Part shown: positions 1-12,300 of the stretch, one piece after another
Layout of the letters: each line of letters begins with the position of its first letter
How positions within the stretch are numbered: the stretch's first letter is position 1
Origin: Saprospiraceae bacterium
GTDB taxonomy: Bacteria > Bacteroidota > Bacteroidia > Chitinophagales > Saprospiraceae
DNA length: 64,000 nt
Reading direction: 5' to 3'
Assembly (NCBI GenBank): GCA_020629715.1
Contig: JAHDCU010000009.1
Span: forward strand, 178,118-242,117
The notes under the pieces: model-generated
Told to the model about the DNA's origin: nothing
The model's database searches: none
What the model saw: the letters and a program-made list of their open reading frames with translations, nothing else
Made by a program: the position numbers and the translations under genes

Positions 1-233
1 AATTTAAGGAAATCACAGCTTGGGTAAAGAAGAATACAAGAGAACGATTTGGACCAGTATGTAGTGTAAATCCAGAGCTAGTTTTTGAGCTAGCCTTTGA
101 AGGAATTGCTGAATCTACCCGTCATAAATCGGGAATTGCTTTAAGATTTCCAAGAATTTTACGTTGGAGAAAAGATAAAAACATCAATGAAATCAATACT
201 CTAACGGATTTGAAAAAACTTTTAACAAAATAA
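1..233 (+). CDS. ATP-dependent DNA ligase, C-terminal fragment (5' end outside window)
   Basis: The window opens inside this reading frame (first full codon at position 3), which gives 76 residues and a TAA stop. The visible part contains FGPVCSVNPELVFELAF and then RHKSGIALRFPRILRWR, the pattern of the C-terminal OB-fold and motif VI region of ATP-dependent DNA ligases of the bacterial LigB/LigC-like type. Such ligases seal nicks by adenylyl transfer. In bacteria this type usually sits directly beside a ligase-associated DEXH helicase, an MBL-fold exonuclease and a PdeM phosphoesterase. Here the helicase is found only at about 16.1 kb. The catalytic lysine domain lies upstream of the window and cannot be checked. 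Confidence 0.85.
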   Translation, partial: FKEITAWVKKNTRERFGPVCSVNPELVFELAFEGIAESTRHKSGIALRFPRILRWRKDKNINEINTLTDLKKLLTK

Positions 234-269
234 CATATTACATTTTTTCTTAATATGTTAATCTTTACA

Positions 270-277
270 TATCTTTG
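270..277 (+). promoter_or_regulatory. Putative Bacteroidota -7 box (TATCTTTG) for the giant HYR gene
   Basis: TATCTTTG matches the Bacteroidota consensus TAnnTTTG and lies in the 135-bp gap between the ligase stop and the ATG at 369. This would give a leader of about 85 nt. No convincing -33 TTTG box is visible, so the call rests on the -7 element and its position. Confidence 0.4.
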
Positions 278-368
278 TTTTCTACAAGGCTTACACAACA
301 ATTCTCAATACTGATTTAGGTCAGTAATCCCCCACAACAGTAAGTATACTCAATCAAAACTCAGTCAC

Positions 369-3300
369 ATGTTGACAAAGACACTAACGAGTGCAGTGTT
401 AAGCATTGTATTTATCGCTAGCAGTGGTTCTATCCACGGCTATGCAGCAGACTACGGATCTAAAAGTTCTTTTGGTAACGAAAGGATATTTTATCATAAC
501 AACAACAAATCCGAAGATGGAAACTACTTCAATGATTTGAGAGGCTATCCCAATGCTTCGCCGATATTTAAACTGAAAGATGCTGTTGCCCATAAGGGTG
601 ACGGCTCTCTTAGTTTTAATACCCATGAGACCAATAATTCTCCTAACTCAATTACATGTAACGGAAATATTAATTTTTCTGTACCATCAACAACATGTGA
701 AATAGCGATTATTATTGACCCTCCTACATCTGACTGTACAATCACGTCCATGAGCTACACCATATCAGGAGGTCCTTCAGCCCCTACGGGTACTTCTGCT
801 TCTGACCCTAGTGGTACGTATGAGGTAGGTTCCTATATGATTAATTGGTCAATTACTGATTGCGATGGACCGACAACATGTATGCAAACAGTAGATATTT
901 TGGATATGACTGCTCCAGTTTTGACATGTCCGATGTCCTTAAACATAGATTGTACTACTGATCCTGTACCAGCTGCCTTTGCAAATTTTACAGAATTTAC
1001 AGCGGCAGGAGGGTTGGTAACAGATAATTGTATGATAGACCAGTCATCTTTTGCTCTTTTAAGTGAAACGACAACAGGTACTCCATGTAATCAGACTATC
1101 GTTAGAGAATATCAAATATTTGATGTTAATAATCAAGGAGGTATATGCACGAGATCAATTTTTATACAAGATAATATTCAACCTGATTTTACAGATCCGG
1201 CCGATATCACGATCTCCTGCGATCAAGATCCTACCGATTTGACACTTACTGGTGATGTTACTGATGAATCTGATAATTGCGATGATCCTGCTCCGCAAGC
1301 AACCTTCACTGATACTAACAACATAGATAACTGTGGTAATACAACAGGAACGATTACGAGATCATGGTCTTTGACTGATGCATGTGATAACGTTAGGAAT
1401 AGGACTCAAATAATTACTATAGAAGATAATACAGCGCCAGCAGTAGACTGTTCGGCTCTAAATAATTTGATTTTAGAATGTGATGGAGATTATACCACTG
1501 AAATTAACAACTGGTTAGCCGCTAATGAAGCAGCGACACTTGCAGGAGCAACGGATAACTGTAGTAATATAACTGTTGCTAATAACTATATTGCAGGAAC
1601 CCTACCAGCTATGTCATGTATGGCAACTGCAGGAATCACAGTTACATTTACGGCAACAGATGATTGTGGTAACGTGGGTTCTTGTACCGCACAGCTTATA
1701 TTAGATGATAATACCGCGCCAACTGTAGATTGTAGCGTTGCCTCTAATCTTACTTTAGAGTGTGATGGTGATTATACTAGTGAAATCAATACATGGTTGA
1801 ATGCAACGGAAACAGCTATTTTGAATAGTCCTGGTACAGTAGACCAATGTGGCGGTACTCTATCGATAAGTAATAATTATGCAGGTACAATCCCTGCAAC
1901 TTCATGCGATGCTTCTACAGGAACGGCAGTCACTTTTACAGTTACAGATGGTTGTATGAATTCTGCAAGTTGTACGGTATCCATAATCATTACAGATACA
2001 TTCGACCCTACCTTTACAGTACCAAGCAATCTTACGATAAGCTGTGAGCAAGATCCTTCTGATCTAACGTTAACAGGAGATGTAACAGATGAAGCTGATG
2101 ACTGTGATACAGGACTACAAGCAACATTCAGCGATGCCACAGCGGCTGGTACCTGTGCTGATGAAAGTACTATTACACGTACTTGGACTTTAGTAGACGC
2201 TTGTGGTAATGACAACGTACAAGTACAAACGATCACTATAGTTGATAATACAGATCCAACGTTTACAGTACCAAACAGTCTTACGATAAGTTGTGAGCAA
2301 GACCCAACCGATTTGACTTTAACAGGAGATGTAACAGATGAGGCTGACAATTGTGCGGCAGGGCTTCAAGCAACATTTAGCGATGCTACAGCGGCAGGTA
2401 CTTGTGCTGATGAAAGCACCATTACACGTACGTGGACTTTAGTGGATGCTTGTGGTAATGATAACGTACAAGTACAAACAATCACTATAGTTGATAATAC
2501 AGATCCTACGTTTACAGTACCAAGTAGTATTACTATAAGTTGTGAGCAAGATCCAACCGATTTGACTCTAACAGGAGACGTTACTAACGAATCCGATAAT
2601 TGTTCCGTAGGTATACAAGCAACCTTTAGCGACGCTTCGGTTGCTGGAACCTGTGCTGATGAAAGCACTATTACACGTACCTGGACTTTAGTAGATGCTT
2701 GCGGTAATGATAATGTACAAGTACAGACCATTACAGTAACGGATAATGTAGATCCAGTGGCCGTATGTCAAAATGTATCCTTAACCTTAGATGCTACGGG
2801 ATCCGCAACATTGTTGGCTAGTCAAGTTGATAATGGCAGTTCTGATAACTGTGATTCCGCTCTAGAATTTTCATTATCGAGAAGTACTTTCTTCTGTAAT
2901 GATGTGATTTCTAGTCCAATAGCAGTTACGATGACCGTTACGGATAATTGTGGAAATACTGATGAATGTATAGTGAATGTTAGCATAATCGACGATGTGA
3001 CTCCAGTACTTACCTGCCCTGCAGCGCTTACGGCTGTTTGTAATATAACGGAGCAACCGGCATATGCAGATTTCAATGCTTTCCTCGCAGCAGGGGGTAC
3101 GTTTAGTGATATGTGTGATGCAAATCCAGCAACATTTATGGTTTCAGAAGTATCTGATAATGATTCATGCCCTGAGACTTTAACAAGAACATATTCTATA
3201 TCTGATTTTGGTGGAAATAATATTTCTTGCCAGCAGACAATAGTGGTTGACGATAACATACTTCCTACCATTGATTGTCCAGATAATATTACACAAAATA

Positions 3301-6300
3301 GTGACGCAGGTGTTTGTAATGCTAACGTTACGGTGCCAGCACCAACCACATCGGATAATTGTGGTGTACAATCAGTAACTAATGATTTTAACAATACTGC
3401 TGATGCTTCAGGTATTTATCCCGTAGGAACGACAACTGTAATTTTTACGGTAACAGACCTTTGTGGAAATACAAATACGTGCTCAATGTCCGTAACGGTC
3501 AACGACACAGAATTACCAACGATTAATTGTCCAGCGGAATTAACAGCTGTATGTACGGATACCGAGCAATCCGTTTATGCCGATTTCGCTGCATTCCAAG
3601 CAGCTGGTGGTTCCGCATCTGATAATTGCGGAGTTAATATGGCTTCATTCACTTTTGTCGGTCAGATTTCTGATGGAAATACATGTCCTGAAATGATAAC
3701 AAGGACCTACCAAATAGCGGATGTTTTTGGCAATACAAATACTTGTACCCAAGTAGTGATGGTGGATGATAATATCAACCCAAGTTTTACGGTACCAGCG
3801 AATATTACAATCTCTTGTGATCAAAATGCTAGTGATCTCACGATAACTGGTGACGTAATTGATGAAGCAGATAACTGTGTTGTCAATGAAGCAACTTTTA
3901 CGGATGCTACGGCAGCTGGGGCATGTGCTAATGAAAGTACCATAAGTCGTACTTGGACTTTAGTAGACGCTTGTGGTAATGATAACGTACAAATACAAAC
4001 GATCACTATCGAAGATAATACTCCACCGGTACTTAACTGCGGAGCAGATTTCACAGTGAATGTAGATGCGGGAGTATGTACGGCGATGGTAACAATAGCA
4101 GTACCTAATCCGACGGATAATTGTGGTGTTGTGAGTTTAGTGAATGATTATAATGGTCAAGGGGATGCGAGTGATATGTATCCCATAGGGACTACGATGA
4201 TCACTTGGACTGCGACGGATGCCTGTAACAATGCGAGTACCTGTAGTATCAACCTTACAGTAGAAGATAATCTAGATCCTACAATCAGTTGTCCACCCAA
4301 TCTTACTGCAGTATGTGGAATAGCAGAGCAACCGATGTATGCTGACCTAGCAGCTTTCATGGCAGCAGGCGGGATGGTAGATGATAATTGTGGCATAGAT
4401 GCTACGAGCTTCACGATGTTAAGTGAGACGAGTGATGGAGCGACATGTCCAGAGGTAGTGACAAGAGTGTATCAAATAGCCGATGCATCAGGTAATACAG
4501 CGACCTGTAGTCAGACGATCACGATCGATGATGAAGAGGCACCGACATTTACATGTGGAGCAAATCTTACAGTAAATGTAGATGCTGGTTTATGTACATC
4601 GATGGTAACGATAGCAGTACCTAGCCCGACGGATAATTGTGGAGTTACGGACTTGACCAATGATTTTAATAATCAAGGAGATGCATCTGGGATGTATCCA
4701 TTAGGAAATACGACAGTTACATGGACAGCAACGGATGGATGTGGTAATACAACTACCTGTGAGATCATGGTAACGGTGTTAGATAACATTGATCCAATGA
4801 TCACATGTCCTGCGGATCTTACAGCGGTATGTGGAATAACAGAGCAGCCAGCATATGCAGATTTAGCTGCATTAACGTCGGCAGGCGGTAGTGTAAGTGA
4901 TAACTGTGATATAGATGCTACGAGTTTCATGATGCTAAGTGAGACGAGTGATGGAGCGATGTGTCCAGAGGTAGTAACAAGGGTATACCAGATATCAGAT
5001 GATTCTGGTAATACAGCAAGCTGTAGTCAGATGATCACGATCGATGATGAAGTTATGCCAACGATCACATGCCCGACGAATATCACAGTAAGTGCCGATG
5101 CGGGAGTATGTACAGCTGCAGTGACAATCGCTGTACCAACGACAGGAGATAATTGTGGAGTAAGTAGTGTGGTGAATGATTTCAATAATACAAATGATGC
5201 GAGTGGAACGTATGCTGTAGGTACAAATACGGTAGTGTATACGGTGACCGATGCATGCAATAATACATCGACGTGCAGTTTCACAGTAACGGTGAATGAC
5301 ACAGAAGCTCCGATGATTACATGTCCAGCCAATCTAACGGCGGTATGTGGCATAGCAGAGCAAGCAGCATATGCTGATCTAGCAGCCTTTACGGCGGCGG
5401 GAGGTAGTACAAGTGATAATTGTGGTATAGATGCGGCAAGCTTTACGATGTTAAGTGAGACGAGTGATGGAGCGACATGTCCAGAGGTAGTGACGAGAGT
5501 ATATCAGATTACAGATGTAGCAGGACTAAGTTCAACATGTAGTCAGACCATTACTATCAACGATGAGGTCGATCCTGTATTGATGAACTGTCCTGGAGAT
5601 ATCACTGTAAATGCTGATACTAACTTATGTCAAGCGACGGTAACACTTGCCGTACCAACAGCAACAGATAATTGTAACTCAGTTACAATAACCAATAATA
5701 TAACAACTACAGCTGACGCTAGTGGGGTATTCTTACAAGGGACAACACAGGTAGTATGGACCGCAACCGATGGTTGTGGAAATACGGCTACTTGTATGGC
5801 ATCAGTTACTGTGGAAGATAATATGCCTCCGATTGTAGGTTGTCCTAATGATCTATCAGCACAATGTTCTACCGCAGAACAAACACCTTATGCAACCTTT
5901 GCAGAATTTACGGCTGCTGGAGGATTAGTATTAGATAACTGTGGAGTAGATGCTAGTTCTTTTACCTACTTGGGAGAAGTATCAGATGGTATGTCTTGTC
6001 CTGAAACCTTTACCAGAACATATCAAATAGCTGATATATTTGGAAATACAACGACTTGTATTCAGATGGTTGTTGTCAATGATGACATCAATCCAACGAT
6101 TACTTGTCCTGGAGATATTACGGTCAATGCAGATCCTGGAGTATGTAACGCAGCAATTACGCTTACAGTCCCAACTACAAATGATAATTGCTCTGTTGTA
6201 TCGGTGCTTAATGATTTCAATGGTACGGAAAATGCTAGTGGTACTTACGGAGTAGGAACTACTACAGTGGTATATACTGTAACAGATGGATGTAATAATA

Positions 6301-9300
6301 CTGCTACTTGTGATTTCACGGTTACTGTTCTAGATGTGGAAGACCCAGTGCTTACTTGTCCTGCAGATATAACTACAGATTGTGATATCGCAGACGAACC
6401 AGCATATGCGACCTTAACAGACTTTACGGCTGCTGGAGGAACGGCTTCAGATAATTGTGGTTTTACATCCTCAACGTTCACATTATTATCATCTGTAAGT
6501 GACGGCAATACTTGCCCAGAGATATTTACAAGAACGTATCAGATTACCGACCTCAGTGGTAATACAGGTACATGTACCCAGTTGATTACTGTTGATGATG
6601 AAACAGCGCCAGTTCTTACTTGTGGGGGAGATATTACTGTAAATGCTGAGGCAGGAATGTGCTCAGCTATGGTGACTGTTGCAGTTCCGTCTCCTACAGA
6701 TAACTGTGCAATTACAAGCTTTACCAATGATTTTAATGGTGCAGCGGATGCAAGTGGAACATATCCAGTAGGAACCACAACAGTGACTTGGACGGCAACC
6801 GATGCATGTATGAATATGACGACATGTTCGATATCTGTTACCATTAGTGATAACGAAGCGCCAATGATTACTTGTCCACCAGCTATAACAGCACAGTGTG
6901 GTCCTAATGAGCAGGGTGCTTATTCTAGCTTAACAGAATTTACAGCTGCGGGTGGAAGTGTAAGCGATAATTGTGGTATTGATAATTCTAGTTTTACATT
7001 GCTCAGCTCTACTTCAGATAATGCAAGTTGTCCAGAAACTATTACAAGAGTATATCAAATATCAGATGTTAATGGAAATACAGCAAGTTGTTCTCAGCAA
7101 TTAGTCGTTGATGATACGGTTGTTCCAACACTTGTTTGTGCAGGAGATTTCACAGTAAATACGGACTCAGGATTGTGCACAGCCATGGTTACTCTTGCAA
7201 TACCTTCTACAGATGATAACTGTGGCGTACTGAGCCTTACCAATAACGTCACAGGAGTAGCTGATGCCAGCGGTATTTATAATCTTGGGACAACAATGAT
7301 TGTATGGACAGTGACAGATCTTTGTGGAAATACCAATACATGTGAAGTAAACGTAACTATTCAAGATAACGAAGATCCTATGATTGCTTGTCCACCCATG
7401 ATTATGGGTCAATGCGCTGCCTCTGATGCAGCTCCTTATGCTGATATAACAGAATTTACAACTGCAGGAGGAACAGTAAGTGATAACTGTGATATGGATC
7501 TTACATTAAGCTTATTATCAGAAACCTCCGATGGATTGACCTGTCCAGAAACGCTTACAAGAGTATATCAGGTAATGGATGATTCTGGAAATACGGCATC
7601 TTGCAGACAAGTACTCGTGGTTGATGACACAACTGATCCAACGATAACTTGCCCATTGGATATTACCGTTAATGCAGCAACAGGTACATGTGAAGCAATG
7701 GTTAGTATCTCCATACCAGTGGCTTCAGATAATTGTGGAATATCAAGTATCGTTAATGACTTCAATAATACGGATGATGCATCTGGTACATATCCAGTTG
7801 GTATTACTACTGTGACCTATACCATTACAGATGATTGTGATAATACTTCAATATGTTCATTTAATGTAACTGTAGAAGACGTAGATCCACCAACATTTGA
7901 TTGTTCATTGTTTGAAATGGCTTTTCCATTTGAATTTAATTGTAACGACGGTGATCCAGTTGATATAATCGAAAAATTGATTGGTGATATTCAAAATGCA
8001 GATATACTCTCAACGTTTTATTCAGATTTATGTGATGACGATCTTACCTTAGAAAACGACTATGATGGCGTATCTGTACCAGATGTTTCTTGTGATGGAT
8101 CTGAGGGTTTAATCGTAACATTTACAGTTACAGATGATTCAGGTAATAGTGCAAGTTGTACAGCCCAATTTACGTTAATCGATGAGACAGCACCTACATT
8201 TGATACACAGCCTACACCTATAGGTGATATCACTTGTGAGGATCCTTTTCCTGTACAAGAGATTTTAACTGCAACGGATGACTGTGGTCCAGCTTCTGTA
8301 ACACCGACTATAGATGCTTTTGTAGTGGATCAATGTAATGGATATATTGTTACTTATAGGTGGACGGCAACAGATGAATGCGGTAACTCCTCACAAACCA
8401 CGCAATCATTTAGAGTGCTACCCGATACTACAGCACCTACATTTGATATTACTCCTAATCCTATAGCAAATATTGAATGCGATGATGATTTACCCATCGC
8501 GCAGGTCTTAACAGCTAGTGATAGCTGTCAAGATGATCCGGCTACAGTAAGTTTCGCTGTTGTACCATTTGTAGTAGATCAATGTAACGGTTATACCATT
8601 ACTTATCAATGGACAGCAACAGATAATTGTGGAAATACGGCAACCACGACGGCAGAATTTAATGTTTTACCCGATACTACAGCACCAGTATTTGACGCCG
8701 ATCCTGCACCTATCTCTGATATAAATTGTGATGATCCATTACCTACCCCAGAGGTATTAACTGCGACAGATGCCTGTCAAACAGATCAGGTTATGATTGT
8801 TCAAGATATTCTACCTTTTGTGGTAGACCAGTGCAGTGGATATGAAATTACTTATCGTTGGACCGCCACCGATAATTGCGGAAACAGCTCAGTTGCTACA
8901 GAGTCTTTCAATGTGCTTCCTGATGTGGAAGGCCCAGTTTTTGATAGCCAACCTCAGGCATTACCAGATATTAACTGTGATGATCCTTTTCCTGCATTTG
9001 AAATGCTATCAGCAACGGATGCCTGTCAAACAGATGCAGTAACCGTAGAGACTTCGTTTTCTCAGACTAGTGCTGACTTTTGTTCTGGATATACGGTGAC
9101 TTATACATGGACAGCCACGGACAACTGTGATAATACGACAACGGTAGAGACATCTTTTGAAGTTTTACCTGATATGGAAGCTCCTATTTTTGATATGGAA
9201 GCTCCTATGATTTCTGATATCAATTGTGATGACGAATTACCATTATTCCCAGTAGTGACAGCGACGGATAATTGCGATGCTTCTCCAGACGTCACTACAG

Positions 9301-12300
9301 ATATTGTACCTTTTGTAGTAGATCAATGCAATGGATATCCTGTCACTTATGTTTGGACAGCGACGGATGTATGTGGTAATTCTGCCACGATCAGTACGAC
9401 ATTTATGGTACTTGCGGATACTACTCCTCCAGTATTTGACAGTCAACCTACGGCATTGTCAGATATCAGTTGTGATACGGCTTTACCCACTCAAGAAGTA
9501 TTAACGGCAACGGACGCCTGTGGTGATGCCATGGTAGTCGCTACTATAGATCCATTTGTGGTAGACATATGTGCTGGATATACTGTTACGCATAGATGGG
9601 TAGCAACGGATGCTTGTGGTAACTCTGCTACAGTAACAGAAAGTTTTGAAGTATTGCCAGACACCACACCACCAGTATTTGATAGTATGCCTACAGCATT
9701 ACCAGATATCAGTTGTGATACAGCATTACCTGCGCAGGAAGTACTTACGGCTACGGATGATTGTAGTAGCTTAAATGTAGTTGCTACTATAGATCCATTT
9801 GTAGAAGATACTTGTAACGGTTATATGGTAACACATAGATGGGTAGCTACAGATGCATGTATGAATTCTACTACAGTAACAGAATCTTTCATGGTACTAC
9901 CTGATACAGAGGCACCTACTTTTGATAGTACTCCTGTACCACTTGCAGATATACCATGCAGTGCAAGTTTCCCAGATCAAGAAGATATTACTGCAACAGA
10001 TAATTGTAATGGTGCGACTGTAGTCGAAACGGTAGATCCATTTGTTGCGGATATTTGCAATGGATATACAGTTATATACAGATGGACAGCAACTGACGCA
10101 TGTGGTAATAATACAGAGACAACGCAAAGCTTTAATGTATTGCCTGATACTGCAGACCCTACATTTGATAGTGCTCCTATGTCTATAGCAGATATTAACT
10201 GTGATGATCCATTCCCTACACAAGAAGTGCTTACTGCAAGTGATGATTGTGGTATGGTGACGATTGTGACCAGCACTGATCCATTTACAGTAGATGTATG
10301 TGGAGGTTATACAGTAACCTACAGATGGGTAGCAACAGATGCTTGTAGCAATAGTACCGAAGTGACTCAAAGCTTTAATGTACTTCCTGATACAGAATCA
10401 CCAGTATTGACATGTTCTGATATTACCGTAGGTACAGATGATGGAGTTTGTGAGGCATTAGTAACAGTACTTGCTCCTCCATTTACCGATGATTGTAGCA
10501 CCGTATCATTTACGAATGATCGTACAGGTAATGCTGATGCATCAGGAGTGTATCCAGAGGGCACGACTACGATTACTTGGACGGCCACAGATGATTGTGG
10601 CAATACATCAAGCTGTATGCAGTCAATAACCGTTATTGATGATGAGAGTCCAGTGATCACTTGTCTTGGTACGGCATGCTTATTCTTGGATGCCAACGGT
10701 GAAGTTTCATTAAATCCAGATGACTATGTACTGACCTATTCAGATAATTGTTCTGATAGAAATGATATCATGATTACTGGTCGTAGACTTGAAATGAACG
10801 GTGGACCATGTTCTGATCCTGACAATGACGTATTTGGTAGCTCGGTATCATTCTGTTGTGCTGATGCAGGTACCACAGTTATGGTAGAGTTACAGGCCAA
10901 CGATGAAACTGGAAATGTGACTGCTTGTATGATTCAAGTAGAGATAAAAGATATTAGAGCGCCAATGCTGGTAGCACCTTCTGTTTGTCTGCCAGATATT
11001 ACTGTAAGTTGTGAATTCGATTTTGATTATGATGACTTATCGGTCTTTGGTAATATCGTATTTGATGCTGCAGATGTAGAGGACATTGTGATCAATGATC
11101 CATTCTATGCAGGTACTGGAAATATAGCTGGTGAAGATGCATTATTCTCTGATAATTGCCCAGATGGTTTATCAGTTTCAGAAAGTACAGTAGGAGTGGA
11201 CGACTTAGTATGTAATCAAGGAACAGTCACTAGAACACTAGTCGTTACCGATGCGTCTGGTAATACAACTTCATGTGTACAGATGATTACGGTAGAAGAT
11301 ATCGATCCTTTTGATGAGGATGATATCGAGTGGCCTGCAGATTTCGAATTTACAAATTGTGTAGACTTTAATCCAGATCCATCAGTAACAGGTCAACCCG
11401 TATTAACAATAGATAAATGCAGTCAACCAGGATTTAATAGTTCGGATCAAGTATTCAATTATCCAATCGAAGGATGTCAATTGATCAGAAGAACCTGGAC
11501 GGTGATTGACTGGTGTCAGTATGTCGCTAATAGTGGCTCAACAACCGGTCTATTTACACATGTACAAGATATCGTATTAACCAATAGTGTAGCACCGGAG
11601 TTTACATTTGACTGTGAAGATACTACGATCTGTGCCAACGAGCTGACTTGTCAGGGAGAGCTCAATATTACGGCTACTGCAACAGATGACTGTACTCCTA
11701 CAGCCGACCTTGTTTGGTCATATACATTAGATTTATTTGACGCAGGTACTACGTTGATAAGCAATACGGGAAATACGATCACAGGTACATACCCTAGAGG
11801 TACACATAGATTGACATGGAATGTTGAGGACAGATGTGGTAACTTAAGTACATGCAACTACCTATTGACTATCAGAGACTGTAAAGCACCTACTGTGGTT
11901 TGTAAGTTTGGTCTATCTACATCTCTTATGCCTATGAATGGTACAGGAATGATAGAAATTTGGGCTAATGATTTTGTTCAATCCGCATCTGATAATTGCA
12001 CATTAGTAGATGATTTAGAATATTCTTTTAGCAGTGATATAACAGATAAATCGTTGATGTTTACTTGTCTAGATCTTGGTGAGCAAGAGGTTGAGGTATG
12101 GGCTACAGATGAAGACGGAAATCAGTCAAGATGTATAACATTCATTGATATTCAAGATAATAACAATGCTTGTGATAATAACGCTGATCAACGTGCCATG
12201 ATATCAGGTAGAGTATCTACGCAGGATTATGATGGAATACTAGATGCAGAGATCAGCATAGAGTCTACAGATATGATAGAAAGTATGATGTCTATCGACG

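Noticed and set aside
1877..3394. Long antisense open frames (up to 190 codons) opposite the giant gene
   Set aside because: They arise from the repetitive codon pattern of the HYR modules, lack start context and encode low-complexity Val/Ser-rich sequences.
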